Positions 46,141 to 57,549 of a stretch of DNA of 64,000 bases are shown one piece after another. Under the pieces are notes generated by a model that worked only from the letters and a program-made list of their open reading frames with translations, made no database searches and was not told the origin of the DNA. The translations under genes and the position numbers were made by a program. Location: contig JAXLWL010000005.1 of assembly GCA_046328505.1 (NCBI GenBank), positions 496,001 to 560,000 of the forward strand, written 5' to 3'. This DNA is from JBDHWG01 sp046328505 (GTDB lineage Bacteria > Chloroflexota > Anaerolineae > Epilineales > JAHCIE01). Every line of letters starts with the position of its first letter. Position 1 is the first letter of the stretch.

Positions 46141-46935
46141 TCAAAGTTTGTACGCCCGAACTTTGACGCTGTAGATTGGGCCGTTGGGGCCGCCCAGGTC
46201 GCGCCACTCCGGCGTGTCCTCGGTGTAGCCCGCCCGCGCCAGCACCTCGACGCGCTCCAGCCCGGCCGCCGCCGCCTTGCCGGCGTACTCGCGCTCGGGC
46301 AGCGCGCCGGCGATGCACCCGGCCCACAGCTCGAGGTCGCGTCGCACCGCGTCCGGCAACTGCCCCGCCGTGACCAGGTCCGACACGAGCATCCGCCCGC
46401 CCGGCTTGAGGACACGGCGCACCTCGCGGAAGACGGCGTCCTTGTCCGTGGACAGGTTGATGACGCAGTTCGAGATAACCAGGTCCACGGAGTTGTCTTC
46501 GACGGGCAGCGCCTCGATGAAGCCCTCGCGGAACTCGACGGTGGCGACGCCCATGCGCTCGGCGGCGTTGCGCGCCCGCTCCAGCATGGCCGGCGTCATG
46601 TCCACCCCGATCACATGCCCTGTCGGCCCGACGAGCCGCGCCGCGATGAAGCAGTCCAGCCCGCCGCCGCTGCCCAGGTCCAGCACCGTCTCGCCCGGCT
46701 TTACGTCGGCGTAGACAATCGGGTTGCCGCAGCCGAGGCTGAAGCCGGCGACCTCATCCGCCAATCCGGCCAACTCCTCGGCGCTGTAGTAGCCCACGCC
46801 GCTCGACGTATTCGGCGCCTCGTCCCCGCAGCAGCTCGAAGGGCCGCAGCAGGACCCGCTCGTCGCCGCCGTCGCATAGTGCTCGCGTACCGCCGCTCGC
46901 ACGGTCTCCGCGTCCATCATCGCAATATCGGCCAT
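46141..46935 (-). CDS. arsM: Arsenite S-adenosylmethionine methyltransferase
   Basis: This 264-residue enzyme methylates As(III) to mono- to trimethyl arsenicals. The N-terminal Cys cluster SCCGPSSCCGDE is followed by YYSAEELAGLADEVAGFSLGCGNP, the SAM loop VLDLGSGGGLDCF and the conserved acidic VIGVDMTPAML. VISNCVINLS and DKDAVFREVRRVLKPGGRMLVSD also mark the family. The start at 46935 has AGGAG with a 6-bp spacer; ATG 46938 is one codon upstream. It is the last gene of the ars operon. Methylation may be the chief detoxification route here, as no efflux pump is present. Confidence 0.95.
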   Translation of the reverse strand: MADIAMMDAETVRAAVREHYATAATSGSCCGPSSCCGDEAPNTSSGVGYYSAEELAGLADEVAGFSLGCGNPIVYADVKPGETVLDLGSGGGLDCFIAARLVGPTGHVIGVDMTPAMLERARNAAERMGVATVEFREGFIEALPVEDNSVDLVISNCVINLSTDKDAVFREVRRVLKPGGRMLVSDLVTAGQLPDAVRRDLELWAGCIAGALPEREYAGKAAAAGLERVEVLARAGYTEDTPEWRDLGGPNGPIYSVKVRAYKL

Positions 46936-46957
46936 CATTATCTCCTTGTTCGTTTCG

Positions 46958-47383
46958 TCAAGAGGCCGCCGCCGCGAACTCTTGCAGGTTCGCGTCAATC
47001 TCGTCCCGCACGCGGCGGAAGACCGCCAGGCGCGCTTCCTCGCTGCCCTCGGCCGCCGCCGGGTCCTCGAAGCTCCAATGGATGCGCCGCGCCGGCCCCG
47101 GAAAGACCGGGCAGTTCTCCTTGGCGTTGTCGCATACCGTCAGCACATAGTCGAAGGGCTGGCCCAGGAACTCGCTCGCGCTCTTGCTCCGCGCGCCCGA
47201 GATGTCGATGTCCTTCTCGGCCATCGCTCGCACCGCCAGCGGGTTCAGCCCCTTGGGCTCCGTCCCCGCGCTGTGCACCTCGAATTTGTCGCCCGCCCGC
47301 GCCCGCAGCAGCCCCTCGGCCATCTGCGAGCGCGCCGAGTTGCCGGTGCATAGGATCAACACGCGCCTGCGCTGTGCGGCCAT
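46958..47383 (-). CDS. arsC: Arsenate reductase, thioredoxin/low-MW phosphatase type
   Basis: This 141-residue enzyme reduces arsenate to arsenite. VLILCTGNSARSQMAEGLLR is the phosphate-binding loop with nucleophile Cys12, and DYVLTVCDNAKENCPVFPG supplies the resolving Cys pair of the thioredoxin-coupled class. The ATG overlaps the upstream acetyltransferase stop by one base. arsM follows after 22 bp. Together they turn arsenate to arsenite to methylated arsenic. Confidence 0.94.
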   Translation of the reverse strand: MAAQRRRVLILCTGNSARSQMAEGLLRARAGDKFEVHSAGTEPKGLNPLAVRAMAEKDIDISGARSKSASEFLGQPFDYVLTVCDNAKENCPVFPGPARRIHWSFEDPAAAEGSEEARLAVFRRVRDEIDANLQEFAAAAS

Positions 47384-47817
47384 TATACTTCCCGCGACAT
47401 GACGAGTGCCGAGACAGGGCAGGCGCTGGTGAACTCGACGGACTGTTGCACCTCCGCCGCGACGTCGGTCCGATCAACGGGTCGGAACCCGAAGCGCGGG
47501 AAGAAGTCCGCTGCCGTCTCGGTCAGTAGATAGACCTCGTGGATGCCGCGCTCCCGCGCCATCTCCAGCGCCGCGTCGGTGAGCCGCTGCCCCAGCCCAT
47601 GCCCGCGCAGGCGCTCGTCCACCGCGACCGAGCGCAGCAGCGCGGCGTCACCGTAGACCTCTAGCGCCGCGCTCCCGACCACTGCATCTCCCTCGCGGGC
47701 GACGAGTAGCGCGTCACGGTGGTCGGCCAGTCCGTCAGGCGGCAGGTGGCTGCGTTCCAGGAGCGCCAGCACCGCCGGAAAATCCTCCGGCCGCGCCGGG
47801 CCAATCGTCACGCTCAT
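47383..47817 (-). CDS. ArsN2-like GNAT acetyltransferase
   Basis: This 144-residue single GNAT domain has SVTIGPARPEDFPAVLALLERSHLPPDG, VVGSAALEVYGDAALLRSVAVDERLRGHGLGQRL (acetyl-CoA pyrophosphate loop) and VYLLTETAADFFPRFGF. The last motif is typical of the ArsN2 enzymes found in ars operons, which probably acetylate an organoarsenical or related toxic compound; the substrate here is not proven. Its start is coupled to the arsR stop (ATGA), and its stop to arsC. Confidence 0.88.
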   Translation of the reverse strand: MSVTIGPARPEDFPAVLALLERSHLPPDGLADHRDALLVAREGDAVVGSAALEVYGDAALLRSVAVDERLRGHGLGQRLTDAALEMARERGIHEVYLLTETAADFFPRFGFRPVDRTDVAAEVQQSVEFTSACPVSALVMSREV

Positions 47818-48161
47818 TGGATGCTCCCTTCTGGGATGAACGGCTCGACGGCGCAGCACGCCTCAAGGTCCTGAGTCAGGAACGACACCTGCTCGCGCAG
47901 CCAGCGCAGCGTCTCCACGTTGAGGCAGTAGGAGCGCGCTGGCCCCTCGACGACGCCGGCGACGACGCCGGCCTCGCGCAGCACCTTGAGATGCTCACTG
48001 ACCGTGGACTGGGCGAGGTCGCTCGCCAGCACGAGGTCGCCGGTGATGCACTGGGGATGCTCGGCCATGTAGCGCACCATCTGGAGGCGCAGCGGGTTGC
48101 CGAGCGCCCGGAAAATCTGCGCCAGGCGTTCCTCGGTCGGCGGCAGTGTCACGGTCTTCAT
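47814..48161 (-). CDS. arsR: ArsR-family metalloregulator
   Basis: This 115-residue winged-helix repressor has RLAQIFRALGNPLRLQMVRYM, then the recognition helix SDLAQSTVSEHLKVLREAGVV and wing GVVEGPARSYCLN. Candidate As(III)-binding Cys residues are Cys38, Cys79 and the Cys102-Cys103 pair in LEACCAVEPF. The C-terminal pair indicates an ArsR variant with a binding site different from the classic CxC in helix 3. It is the first gene of the ars operon and probably represses its own promoter through the 48188-48203 repeat. Confidence 0.9.
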   Translation of the reverse strand: MKTVTLPPTEERLAQIFRALGNPLRLQMVRYMAEHPQCITGDLVLASDLAQSTVSEHLKVLREAGVVAGVVEGPARSYCLNVETLRWLREQVSFLTQDLEACCAVEPFIPEGSIQ

Positions 48162-48187
48162 TCACCCTCCATCGTAAATTTCCAATT

Positions 48188-48222
48188 ATCGTCATTATAC
48201 GATAGAACGAGGCGCTTGTCAA
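48188..48222 (-). promoter_or_regulatory. Consensus promoter and ArsR operator
   Basis: On the minus strand TTGACA, exactly 17 bp and TATAAT, a full consensus. The inverted repeat ATCGT-N6-ACGAT (48188-48203) overlaps the -10, where ArsR would block polymerase. Confidence 0.85.
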
Positions 48223-48263
48223 AGGGGACTGATACCACACGCAGCTAGAAAGGATGCAAAGCA

Positions 48264-48606
48264 GCGTCATTGCGAGGAGGGCGGCTGCCGGGGGTGTGGG
48301 GGCGAAGCTCCCCACGGACGAAGCAATCTCACCACGGGCAAAAGCGTCCCCACTCAGGGTGGCTGTCGGTCGCAAGGGCGGGCGATTGCTTCGCTTCGCT
48401 GCTCAGAACACAGAGACTCGCGGCGTCATTGCGAGGCGGGCCTTGCCGCCGAAGCAATCTCCCGGTGGGTGACAGCCTCACCATACCCACTCAGACCGTC
48501 CGCACCAAGGGCGAGGGATTGCTTCGCTTACGCTCGCAATGACGACAAGGCAGTGTTCTTGTGCCGGCGCATGTCGCTACCAGGTATGGGGGTCTCGCAA
48601 TGACAG
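48264..48606. repeat. GTCATTGCGAG dispersed-repeat block 2
   Basis: Several units alternate: GTCATTGCGAGGAGGG..., GCAATCTCACCACGGG, GATTGCTTCGCTTCGC, GTCATTGCGAGGCGGGCC..., and GATTGCTTCGCTTACGCTCGCAATGAC. They fill the gap between arsR and the beta-helix gene. No gene is supported here. Confidence 0.8.
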
Positions 48607-48632
48607 CCTTGCTACACACGCTTGGTATGACA

Positions 48633-48668
48633 CGGCCTAGGGGCGGGTTTCAAACCCGCCCCTGGCCG
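48633..48668 (-). terminator. Strong hairpin after the beta-helix gene
   Basis: CGGCC-TAGGGGCGGGTTT and its complement form a stem of about 17 bp with a one-base loop, just after the stop at 48680. Confidence 0.75.
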
Positions 48669-48679
48669 AGCTACGCAAA

Positions 48680-52138
<3,459 letters not shown>

Positions 52139-52175
52139 TTTGACCCCCCGGTGTTGACGTCGACAGTGCCAGGCT

Positions 52176-52205
52176 ATTATATAGTATCGCTGGCGATAGC
52201 GGCAA
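52176..52205 (-). promoter_or_regulatory. Promoter of the beta-helix gene
   Basis: On the minus strand TTGCCG, an 18-bp spacer and TATAAT lie 38 bp before the TTG start. Confidence 0.65.
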
Positions 52206-52224
52206 AGGCAAGGTGGCTATTCAC

Positions 52225-52487
52225 CGCGATGCGTCATTGCGAGCGCAGTCTATATGACCCTTGGGTCACCCGTAAGTATGAAAATGTCATGCTGAGCGGA
52301 GCGAAGCATCCCGGTGCGGCTGTCGCCCTGAGCGTAGCGAAGGGCGACAGCCGCGCTATTTTCATCTCAGCGAAGCAATCCCCCGCCGTCGCAAGTGACG
52401 CTCTAGACAGCGAGCGCAACTATCACCCACCGGGAGATTGCTTCGGCGGCAAAGCCCGCCTCGCAATGACAGCCAGGCTTGTGTTCT
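52225..52487. repeat. GTCATTGCGAG dispersed-repeat block 3
   Basis: The part 52225-52398 is a close copy of 44814-44985 (shared landmarks: GCGAGCGCAGTCTA, GTCATGCTGAGCGGAGCG, CGACAGCCGCGCTATTTTC). The rest ends GGGAGATTGCTTCGGCGG...GCCTCGCAATGAC. No gene is present between 52206 and 52655. Confidence 0.8.
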
Positions 52488-52590
52488 GAGCAGCAAAGCG
52501 AGGGGTCTGGACTGCGATCGAGTGGGGCCCAGATGCTTCGCCCGTGGGGAGCTTCGCCCCCCACAGCCCCGGTCAGCATGACAGCCCAGT

Positions 52591-52619
52591 TTGAAGTTTC
52601 TGAGCAGCGCCGCTATTAT
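52591..52619 (+). promoter_or_regulatory. Promoter of the MazG-family gene
   Basis: TTGAAG, a 17-bp spacer and TATTAT lie 37 bp before the ATG at 52656. Confidence 0.6.
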
Positions 52620-52655
52620 AGAATTAGACGTACCAACATGAGAGGTGTTCATATC

Positions 52656-53735
52656 ATGCTTTCCCTGGCAACCCTGGAGCCTGTGCTGGCCGCCCTGGAC
52701 CTGGACCCGTTCCAGTCGGGCGTGCAGCTTGCCGACGGCGCGGCGATCGCGTCGCGCTATAGTCCCCACCTGGACGTGGACCGCCCGGCCCTCGTCGCGC
52801 TAGGCGTCGCGGATCGGGTAGCCGTGGCGCGCACGCTGCGCAACGCCTACCCCGACGCCCACCCAGCGACGCTCGTGAGCCTCGCCGACGGCGCCGCGAC
52901 ACTCCACCCGACGACCCTGACCCAGCTGGCCGAGGCGACGCCGCCCGAGGCCGCTTATCTCTACGTCCCCGCCCTGCCGCATCCCGGCTCCGTCCTCTCC
53001 CTCGACGACGTCATGGCGACGCTGCTCAGCCCGACCGGCTGCCCGTGGGACCGCGAGCAGACGCACCTGTCGCTGCGGCCATACCTTCTCGAAGAGACGT
53101 ACGAGTGCCTCGATGCCCTCGACGCCGGCGACATGGCCAAGCTCAGCGAGGAGCTGGGCGACCTCCTGCTGCAGGTGGTGTTCCACGCCCAGATCGCGAC
53201 GCGGGACGGCGAGTTCCAACTCAGCGACGTCGCGGGCCACATCGTCAGCAAGCTTATCCGCCGCCATCCCCACGTCTTCGGCGATGTCGAGGTAGCCGAC
53301 GCCGAGGGCGTGACGCGCAACTGGGAGCGGCTGAAGGCGGAGGAACGGGCGAAGAAGGGCGAGCGCGCCGCCAACCCCTTCGCCGGCATCGTCCTGGCGC
53401 TGCCGGCCCTGTCGCGGGCGCAGGAGGTCCAGCGCCGCGCCGCCCGCTACGGTTTCGCGTGGCCGTCGCGCGAAGGGGCGTGGGCGAAGCTCCAGGAGGA
53501 GTTCGCGGAGTGGCAGGCGGCGGAGACGCCACAGGAGCGCGCGGCCGAGTTCGGCGACATGCTCTTCGCCCTGGCGAACGTGGCGCTGTGGGACAGTGTG
53601 GACGCGGAGAGCGCGCTACGCGAGGCGAACAACCGCTTCACGCAACGCTTCAGCGACATCCTGGCCGAGCTAGAGACTGCCGGCGCCGACCCGCACGCCC
53701 TGACGGCGGACGAGTGGCTGGCGCGCTGGGGGTGA
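52656..53735 (+). CDS. mazG: MazG nucleotide pyrophosphohydrolase with remnant tetrapyrrole-methylase domain
   Basis: This 359-residue protein has tandem MazG units. The first (about 115-220) reads MATLLSPTGCPWDREQTHLSLRPYLLEETYECLDALDAGD, with the acidic motif KLSEELGDLLLQVVFHAQIA. The second follows with KLQEEFAEWQAA and FGDMLFALANVALW. MazG hydrolyses NTPs to NMP and PPi, cleaning non-canonical nucleotides. The first 110 residues (FQSGVQLADGAAIASRY...RPALVAL...TLRNAYPDAHPATLV) match only the C-terminal half of a YabN-like tetrapyrrole methylase; the SAM-binding half is missing. The start at 52656 was chosen for GAGGTG. The tmRNA gene follows directly. Confidence 0.92.
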   Translation: MLSLATLEPVLAALDLDPFQSGVQLADGAAIASRYSPHLDVDRPALVALGVADRVAVARTLRNAYPDAHPATLVSLADGAATLHPTTLTQLAEATPPEAAYLYVPALPHPGSVLSLDDVMATLLSPTGCPWDREQTHLSLRPYLLEETYECLDALDAGDMAKLSEELGDLLLQVVFHAQIATRDGEFQLSDVAGHIVSKLIRRHPHVFGDVEVADAEGVTRNWERLKAEERAKKGERAANPFAGIVLALPALSRAQEVQRRAARYGFAWPSREGAWAKLQEEFAEWQAAETPQERAAEFGDMLFALANVALWDSVDAESALREANNRFTQRFSDILAELETAGADPHALTADEWLARWG

Positions 53736-53783
53736 AGGGCGGCGGCGTAAGGTTTGCCGCGCCCTGGCGTCTTACCAGTGCAT

Positions 53784-54127
53784 GGGGATGACATGGTTTC
53801 GACCGGGAGGGAAGATCGCGGGCTGCAAGCCGAGGCGCCTGATCCTCGTAAAAAGTGGGCAAAAAACAACTGCCAATCAACCATTGGCTCTCGCCGCCTA
53901 AGAGTGGCGATGCTGCGCTAGTCTCACTCCGACAGTCTAGTTAGCAGCACCATTTAGCCGGAGTGCCGCTTCCCCGACGGCGATGAGGGAGGCGAAAGAC
54001 CATCGCCTGGCGCTGGATCTGGCTTGGTCGGCTAAGATGGACCAGCGCGACAACTCGGGAGCAGACTAAGCTTGTAGACGCCTTCGGTGCAGCTTTCGGG
54101 ACGCGGGTTCAATTCCCGCCATCTCCA
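53784..54127 (+). ncRNA. ssrA: Transfer-messenger RNA
   Basis: The gene begins GGGGATG and ends GTTCAATTCCCGCCATCTCC followed by discriminator A. The two ends form a 7-bp acceptor stem, with a T arm GCGGGTTCAATTCCCGC. CCA is not encoded in full (ACCT follows). The message begins at 53857; the frame ending in TAA at 53899-53901 gives the tag GQKTTANQPLALAA, with a Gly resume codon. tmRNA rescues stalled ribosomes and tags products for proteolysis. Pseudoknot-rich sequence fills the rest. No SmpB gene is in this window. Confidence 0.95.
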
Positions 54128-54136
54128 CCTCTTGTG

Positions 54137-54169
54137 AGGCCCTGAATGTCTTGGCGACGTTCAGGGCCT
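54137..54169 (+). terminator. Intrinsic terminator of ssrA
   Basis: AGGCCCTGAATGTC, a 5-nt loop and GACGTTCAGGGCCT form a 14-bp stem with one G-T pair, then TGCTCTATTTG. Confidence 0.85.
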
Positions 54170-54343
54170 TGCTCTATTTGACAGTTGGGCGAGTTGCGCG
54201 CGCATCCCTCGGTCGATATCATTAGGGCATAATCAGAGGCCTATTCGCATGGCGGTGGGAGGCGATCCTTTGTGGTCGCTCTGGGTAGCCACGAGGGCCA
54301 CCCCTACGGCGTTTGCGGAGCATGGTTCATAAGGGGAGGATGT

Positions 54344-55483
54344 ATGCCCGACGTCAACTCAAGCGCGCCGCCATTCGGTGCTGATAGCGCTCCCCCACCG
54401 CCGCCAGGCGCGCCCCATGGCCCCGGCGCATCGCATCCGCCGGGCGCCGGGCCGACGCCGGAGGCCGTCTGGTCGTACCGGGGCTACAACCTGCGCGCCT
54501 CGGAGTTCACGACGGCGATGGTGCACTACTACCGCGCCGAGATCCAGCGCAGCAACGCCTGGCGGCAGCGTCTCGACACGACCACCAACTGGGCCGTCAT
54601 CACCACCAGCGCCGCCGTCACCTTCTGCTTCTCCAGCATCTCCAACCACTATGCGATCCTCGTCATGAACATGGTGCTGCTCACCCTGTTCCTGTGGATC
54701 GAAGCCCGCCGCTACCGCTATTACGAGCTGTGGAGCTACCGCGCCCGTCTCATCGAGACCGACCTCTTTGCAGCGATGCTCGTGCCGCCGTTCACGCCTC
54801 ACGCGGAGTGGGCCGAAAGCCTGGCCCACTCCTTGCTTGTACCTAGGTTTCCGATTACGACGGCGGAGGCCTTCGGCCGCCGCTTCCGCCGCAACTACGT
54901 TTGGCTGTACATCCTGGTGGGTATCGCCCTCATCTTTAAGCTGTATCTGCACCCCATCCCGATCTCATCGTGGGATGGCATCGTTCAGCGGGCCGCGATC
55001 GGCGACATGTCTGGCGGGGTTGTGCTGACCGCGATCCTGATCTTCTATGCCATCGTTTTCGCTGTCGGCTTCGGCACGGTAGGGCTGCACGAGTCGCCGG
55101 GCGAGATTCTGCCGAAGTACGAGGATATCCCTGTGGTCGGGGATCTGTTCCAGAAGGGCGGCAAGCCCAGCCGGCGATGGGACCTGGGACAAATCATTCC
55201 GCGCCTGACGCGTCACCGCCAGCAACTGCTCACCCTGGTCGTCACGGACCAGCCGCAAGCGGTCGCCGACAACATCATGAAGGAGATGAAGCGCGGCGTC
55301 ACGGCTCTGCACGGCAAGGGGATGTACTCGGGGCAGGAGCGCGAAGTGCTGATGGTGGCGCTCACGGTGACGGAGATTAACAAGCTCAAGGCGTTGGTCG
55401 GCCAGGTGGACCCCAAGGCGTTCGTGATCGTATCGCCGGCTCAAGAGATACATGGGCGGGGGTTCCAGCCGCTCCAGGAGTGA
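54344..55483 (+). CDS. DUF2270 membrane protein with a C-terminal cytoplasmic domain
   Basis: This 379-residue protein has a Pro/Gly-rich N-terminal tail (about 1-45). The DUF2270 body follows: YYRAEIQRSNAWRQRLDTTTNWAVITTSAAVTFCFSS, two membrane helices, then the soluble RLIETDLFAAMLVPPFTP and two more helices. The last 110 residues (LTLVVTDQPQAVADNIMKEMKRGVTALHGKGMYSGQEREVLMVALTVTEINKLKALVGQVDPKAFVIVSPAQEIHGRGF) are a DUF2179/YitT-like domain seen on membrane proteins in many phyla. No transport or catalytic residue can be named. GGGGAGG precedes the ATG. It is monocistronic between two terminators. Confidence 0.85.
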   Translation: MPDVNSSAPPFGADSAPPPPPGAPHGPGASHPPGAGPTPEAVWSYRGYNLRASEFTTAMVHYYRAEIQRSNAWRQRLDTTTNWAVITTSAAVTFCFSSISNHYAILVMNMVLLTLFLWIEARRYRYYELWSYRARLIETDLFAAMLVPPFTPHAEWAESLAHSLLVPRFPITTAEAFGRRFRRNYVWLYILVGIALIFKLYLHPIPISSWDGIVQRAAIGDMSGGVVLTAILIFYAIVFAVGFGTVGLHESPGEILPKYEDIPVVGDLFQKGGKPSRRWDLGQIIPRLTRHRQQLLTLVVTDQPQAVADNIMKEMKRGVTALHGKGMYSGQEREVLMVALTVTEINKLKALVGQVDPKAFVIVSPAQEIHGRGFQPLQE

Positions 55484-55516
55484 CCATATTGATGGGAAAT
55501 ACCCAACCCGATGCTC

Positions 55517-55574
55517 GCGCTGGAGAGCCATCTCCAGCGCCTCCGATCAGACGGTGGAGTGACAACTCCACCGT
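55517..55574 (+). terminator. Two tandem hairpins after the DUF2270 gene
   Basis: GCGCTGGAG/CTCCAGCGC (55517-55540) and ACGGTGGAGT/ACTCCACCGT (55551-55574) are perfect stems. A T-tract is weak, so efficiency is unsure. Confidence 0.65.
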
Positions 55575-55657
55575 GAGCGGGAAGCGACAATAATCAGGAA
55601 CGTACCATAAGTCGTCAGTATGAATGAGGAAGACCGGGTTGAGGAAGTTGGTTTCGC

Positions 55658-56299
55658 ATGGGTCCGTGGTTAGCAGCTATACAGTATATTCAGACGAATA
55701 GCGTCCGCTTCACCCAGGCCGTCGAGGTACACCTGGCATTGAGCGCAGCGGCATTGCTCATCGCCGCCGCGATCTGCGTGCCGCTGGGCATCCTCACGTC
55801 ACGCAGCCCCACATCGTCGGCCGTCGCCCTCGGTATCGTCAACACGCTCCGCGTCATCCCCAGCCTGGCGATCATTCTCCTCGTCTTCCCCTTCCTCGGT
55901 CTGGGCCCGAAGCCCGCCCTTATCGCCCTCATCGTCCTCGCGTGCCCGCCCATCCTCGTCAACACCGACGCCGGCTTCCGCAACGTCGACCCGGCCGTCA
56001 TCGAAGCGGCGCGTGGTATGGGCATGTCGCCATCCCAGACGCTGTGGCGCGTGCAGGCGCCGCTGGCGCTGCCGGTCATCGTGGCGGGCTTCCGGACGGC
56101 GACCATTGAGGTCGTTGCCAGCGCGACCCTGGCGACCTTCATCGGTAGCGGCGGCCTGGGCGACTTCATCGCCGCCGGACTGGCCCTCAACGATAGCAAG
56201 CTCCTGCTCGTCGGCGCCGTTCCGGTCGCCATCCTTGCGCTGACGGCAGAAATCTTGCTCAGTGGTCTGGAGCGCCGTCTGCGGGTTCGAACCGCGTGA
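55658..56299 (+). CDS. Betaine/choline-type ABC importer permease 1
   Basis: This 213-residue permease has about five to six helices. The inner-membrane coupling motif EAARGMGMSPSQTLWRVQAPLALPVIVAGFRTATIEVVASATLATFIGSGGLGDFI is the signature of OpuC/ProW/OsmU-type permeases. GAGGAAG lies before the ATG. It is the first gene of a four-gene unit with the substrate-binding protein, ATPase and second permease. The system should import glycine betaine, choline or carnitine as osmolytes. Confidence 0.92.
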   Translation: MGPWLAAIQYIQTNSVRFTQAVEVHLALSAAALLIAAAICVPLGILTSRSPTSSAVALGIVNTLRVIPSLAIILLVFPFLGLGPKPALIALIVLACPPILVNTDAGFRNVDPAVIEAARGMGMSPSQTLWRVQAPLALPVIVAGFRTATIEVVASATLATFIGSGGLGDFIAAGLALNDSKLLLVGAVPVAILALTAEILLSGLERRLRVRTA

Positions 56300-56383
56300 T
56301 GGGGACGGCCCCTTATTGTCCTGCACCCCCGTATTGTTAAGCGATAAACTACAGTTTGAAACAACAGAGGGAGACCATATAGT

Positions 56384-57544
56384 ATGAAGCGCGTGTTTCA
56401 TCCCCTTATACTCGTGGCCGTCGCAGCGCTGGCCCTGTTGGCCGCCGCGTGCAATAGCGGCGGCCAGGAGCAGCCCGGCGAGCGAACGCAGCTCCAGGGC
56501 TCCGCGGCGCCCAAGGTGCTGGCAACGACGCAGGCGCCCGGCTCGAGTGACGCGACGGCGGAGGCGGTGCTGCGCAATTCGCAGACGAGCCAGACCCCTT
56601 CGGCTGCGCAGGTAGCCCAGGCGGGGGCGACAGCCACAGCCGCGGCGCCCATCACGACTCCGGCGTCCGCCGCGGCTGCGAGCGCGCGCGCCACGTCAGC
56701 GCTGCCGAGCGCGGCGGTCAACGGCAACGGCGCGACCGTCCGCATCGGCTCGAAGGACTTCACCGAGCAGTTCATCCTGGGCGAAATCTACGCCCAGCTC
56801 CTGGAAGCGAACGGCTACAAGGTCGACCGCAAGCTCAACCTGGGCGCGACCCAGGTCGCGGAGGCGGCTCTCGAGCGTGGCGACATTGACCTCTACCCCG
56901 AGTACACCGGCACGGGGCTGACAGTCGTCCTCGGCAAGGACCCCATCTCTGACCCCAAGCAGACCTACGACGCCGTCGTCGCCGGCTACAAGCCCAAGAA
57001 TCTCACCTGGCTCGACCCGGCGCCGATGAACAACACCCAGGCTCTCGCCATGAAGAAGGACAAAGCGGCGCAACTCGGCATCAAGACGCTGTCCGACCTG
57101 TCCCAGAAAGCGCCCCAGCTCCGCGCCGCGCTCATCCCGGAGTTCCTGGAGCGCCCGGACGGGCTGCCTGGCCTCAAGAAGGTCTACGGTGGCTTCGACT
57201 TCGCCTCGATCCAGAACGTGGCGATCGGCGTGAAATACCAGGCGCTCCTCAATGACCAGGCCGACGTGACGCTGGCCTTCGGCACCGACGGCCAGATCGC
57301 GGGCTACGATCTGATGACGCCGGTGGACGACAAGCACCTGTGGCCGCCCTATCAAGTTGCTCCCGTTGTGCGCAACGATACGCTGCAAAAGAGCCCAGGG
57401 CTGGCCACGCTGCTCAACAGTGTCGCGCCGAAGCTCACCGACCAGACGATGCAGGCGTTGAACTGGGAGGTGGACGGCAAGAAGCGCGAGCCGGCCGACG
57501 TAGCGAAGGAATTCCTCGTCCAGCAGGGCTTCGTGAAGCAGTAG
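56384..57544 (+). CDS. Betaine/choline-type substrate-binding lipoprotein
   Basis: This 386-residue lipoprotein has a lipobox LLAAACNS (Cys about 23) and an Ala/Thr-rich flexible linker (about 30-115). The OpuAC-type binding domain follows: VRIGSKDFTEQFILGEIYAQLLEANGYKV, ALERGDIDLYPEYTGTGLTVVL and ADVTLAFGTDGQIAGYDLMTPVDDKHLWPPYQVAPVVR. The DLYPEYTGT segment is the usual ligand-contact signature for quaternary amines. The unusually long Ala/Thr linker resembles other lipoproteins of this genome. It is followed by the ATPase after 5 bp. Confidence 0.92.
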   Translation: MKRVFHPLILVAVAALALLAAACNSGGQEQPGERTQLQGSAAPKVLATTQAPGSSDATAEAVLRNSQTSQTPSAAQVAQAGATATAAAPITTPASAAAASARATSALPSAAVNGNGATVRIGSKDFTEQFILGEIYAQLLEANGYKVDRKLNLGATQVAEAALERGDIDLYPEYTGTGLTVVLGKDPISDPKQTYDAVVAGYKPKNLTWLDPAPMNNTQALAMKKDKAAQLGIKTLSDLSQKAPQLRAALIPEFLERPDGLPGLKKVYGGFDFASIQNVAIGVKYQALLNDQADVTLAFGTDGQIAGYDLMTPVDDKHLWPPYQVAPVVRNDTLQKSPGLATLLNSVAPKLTDQTMQALNWEVDGKKREPADVAKEFLVQQGFVKQ

Positions 57545-57549
57545 GACCC

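Noticed and set aside
56279..56296. GCGGGTTCGAACCGCG resembling a tRNA T arm
   Set aside because: It lies inside the end of the permease gene and no acceptor or anticodon arm can be drawn around it.
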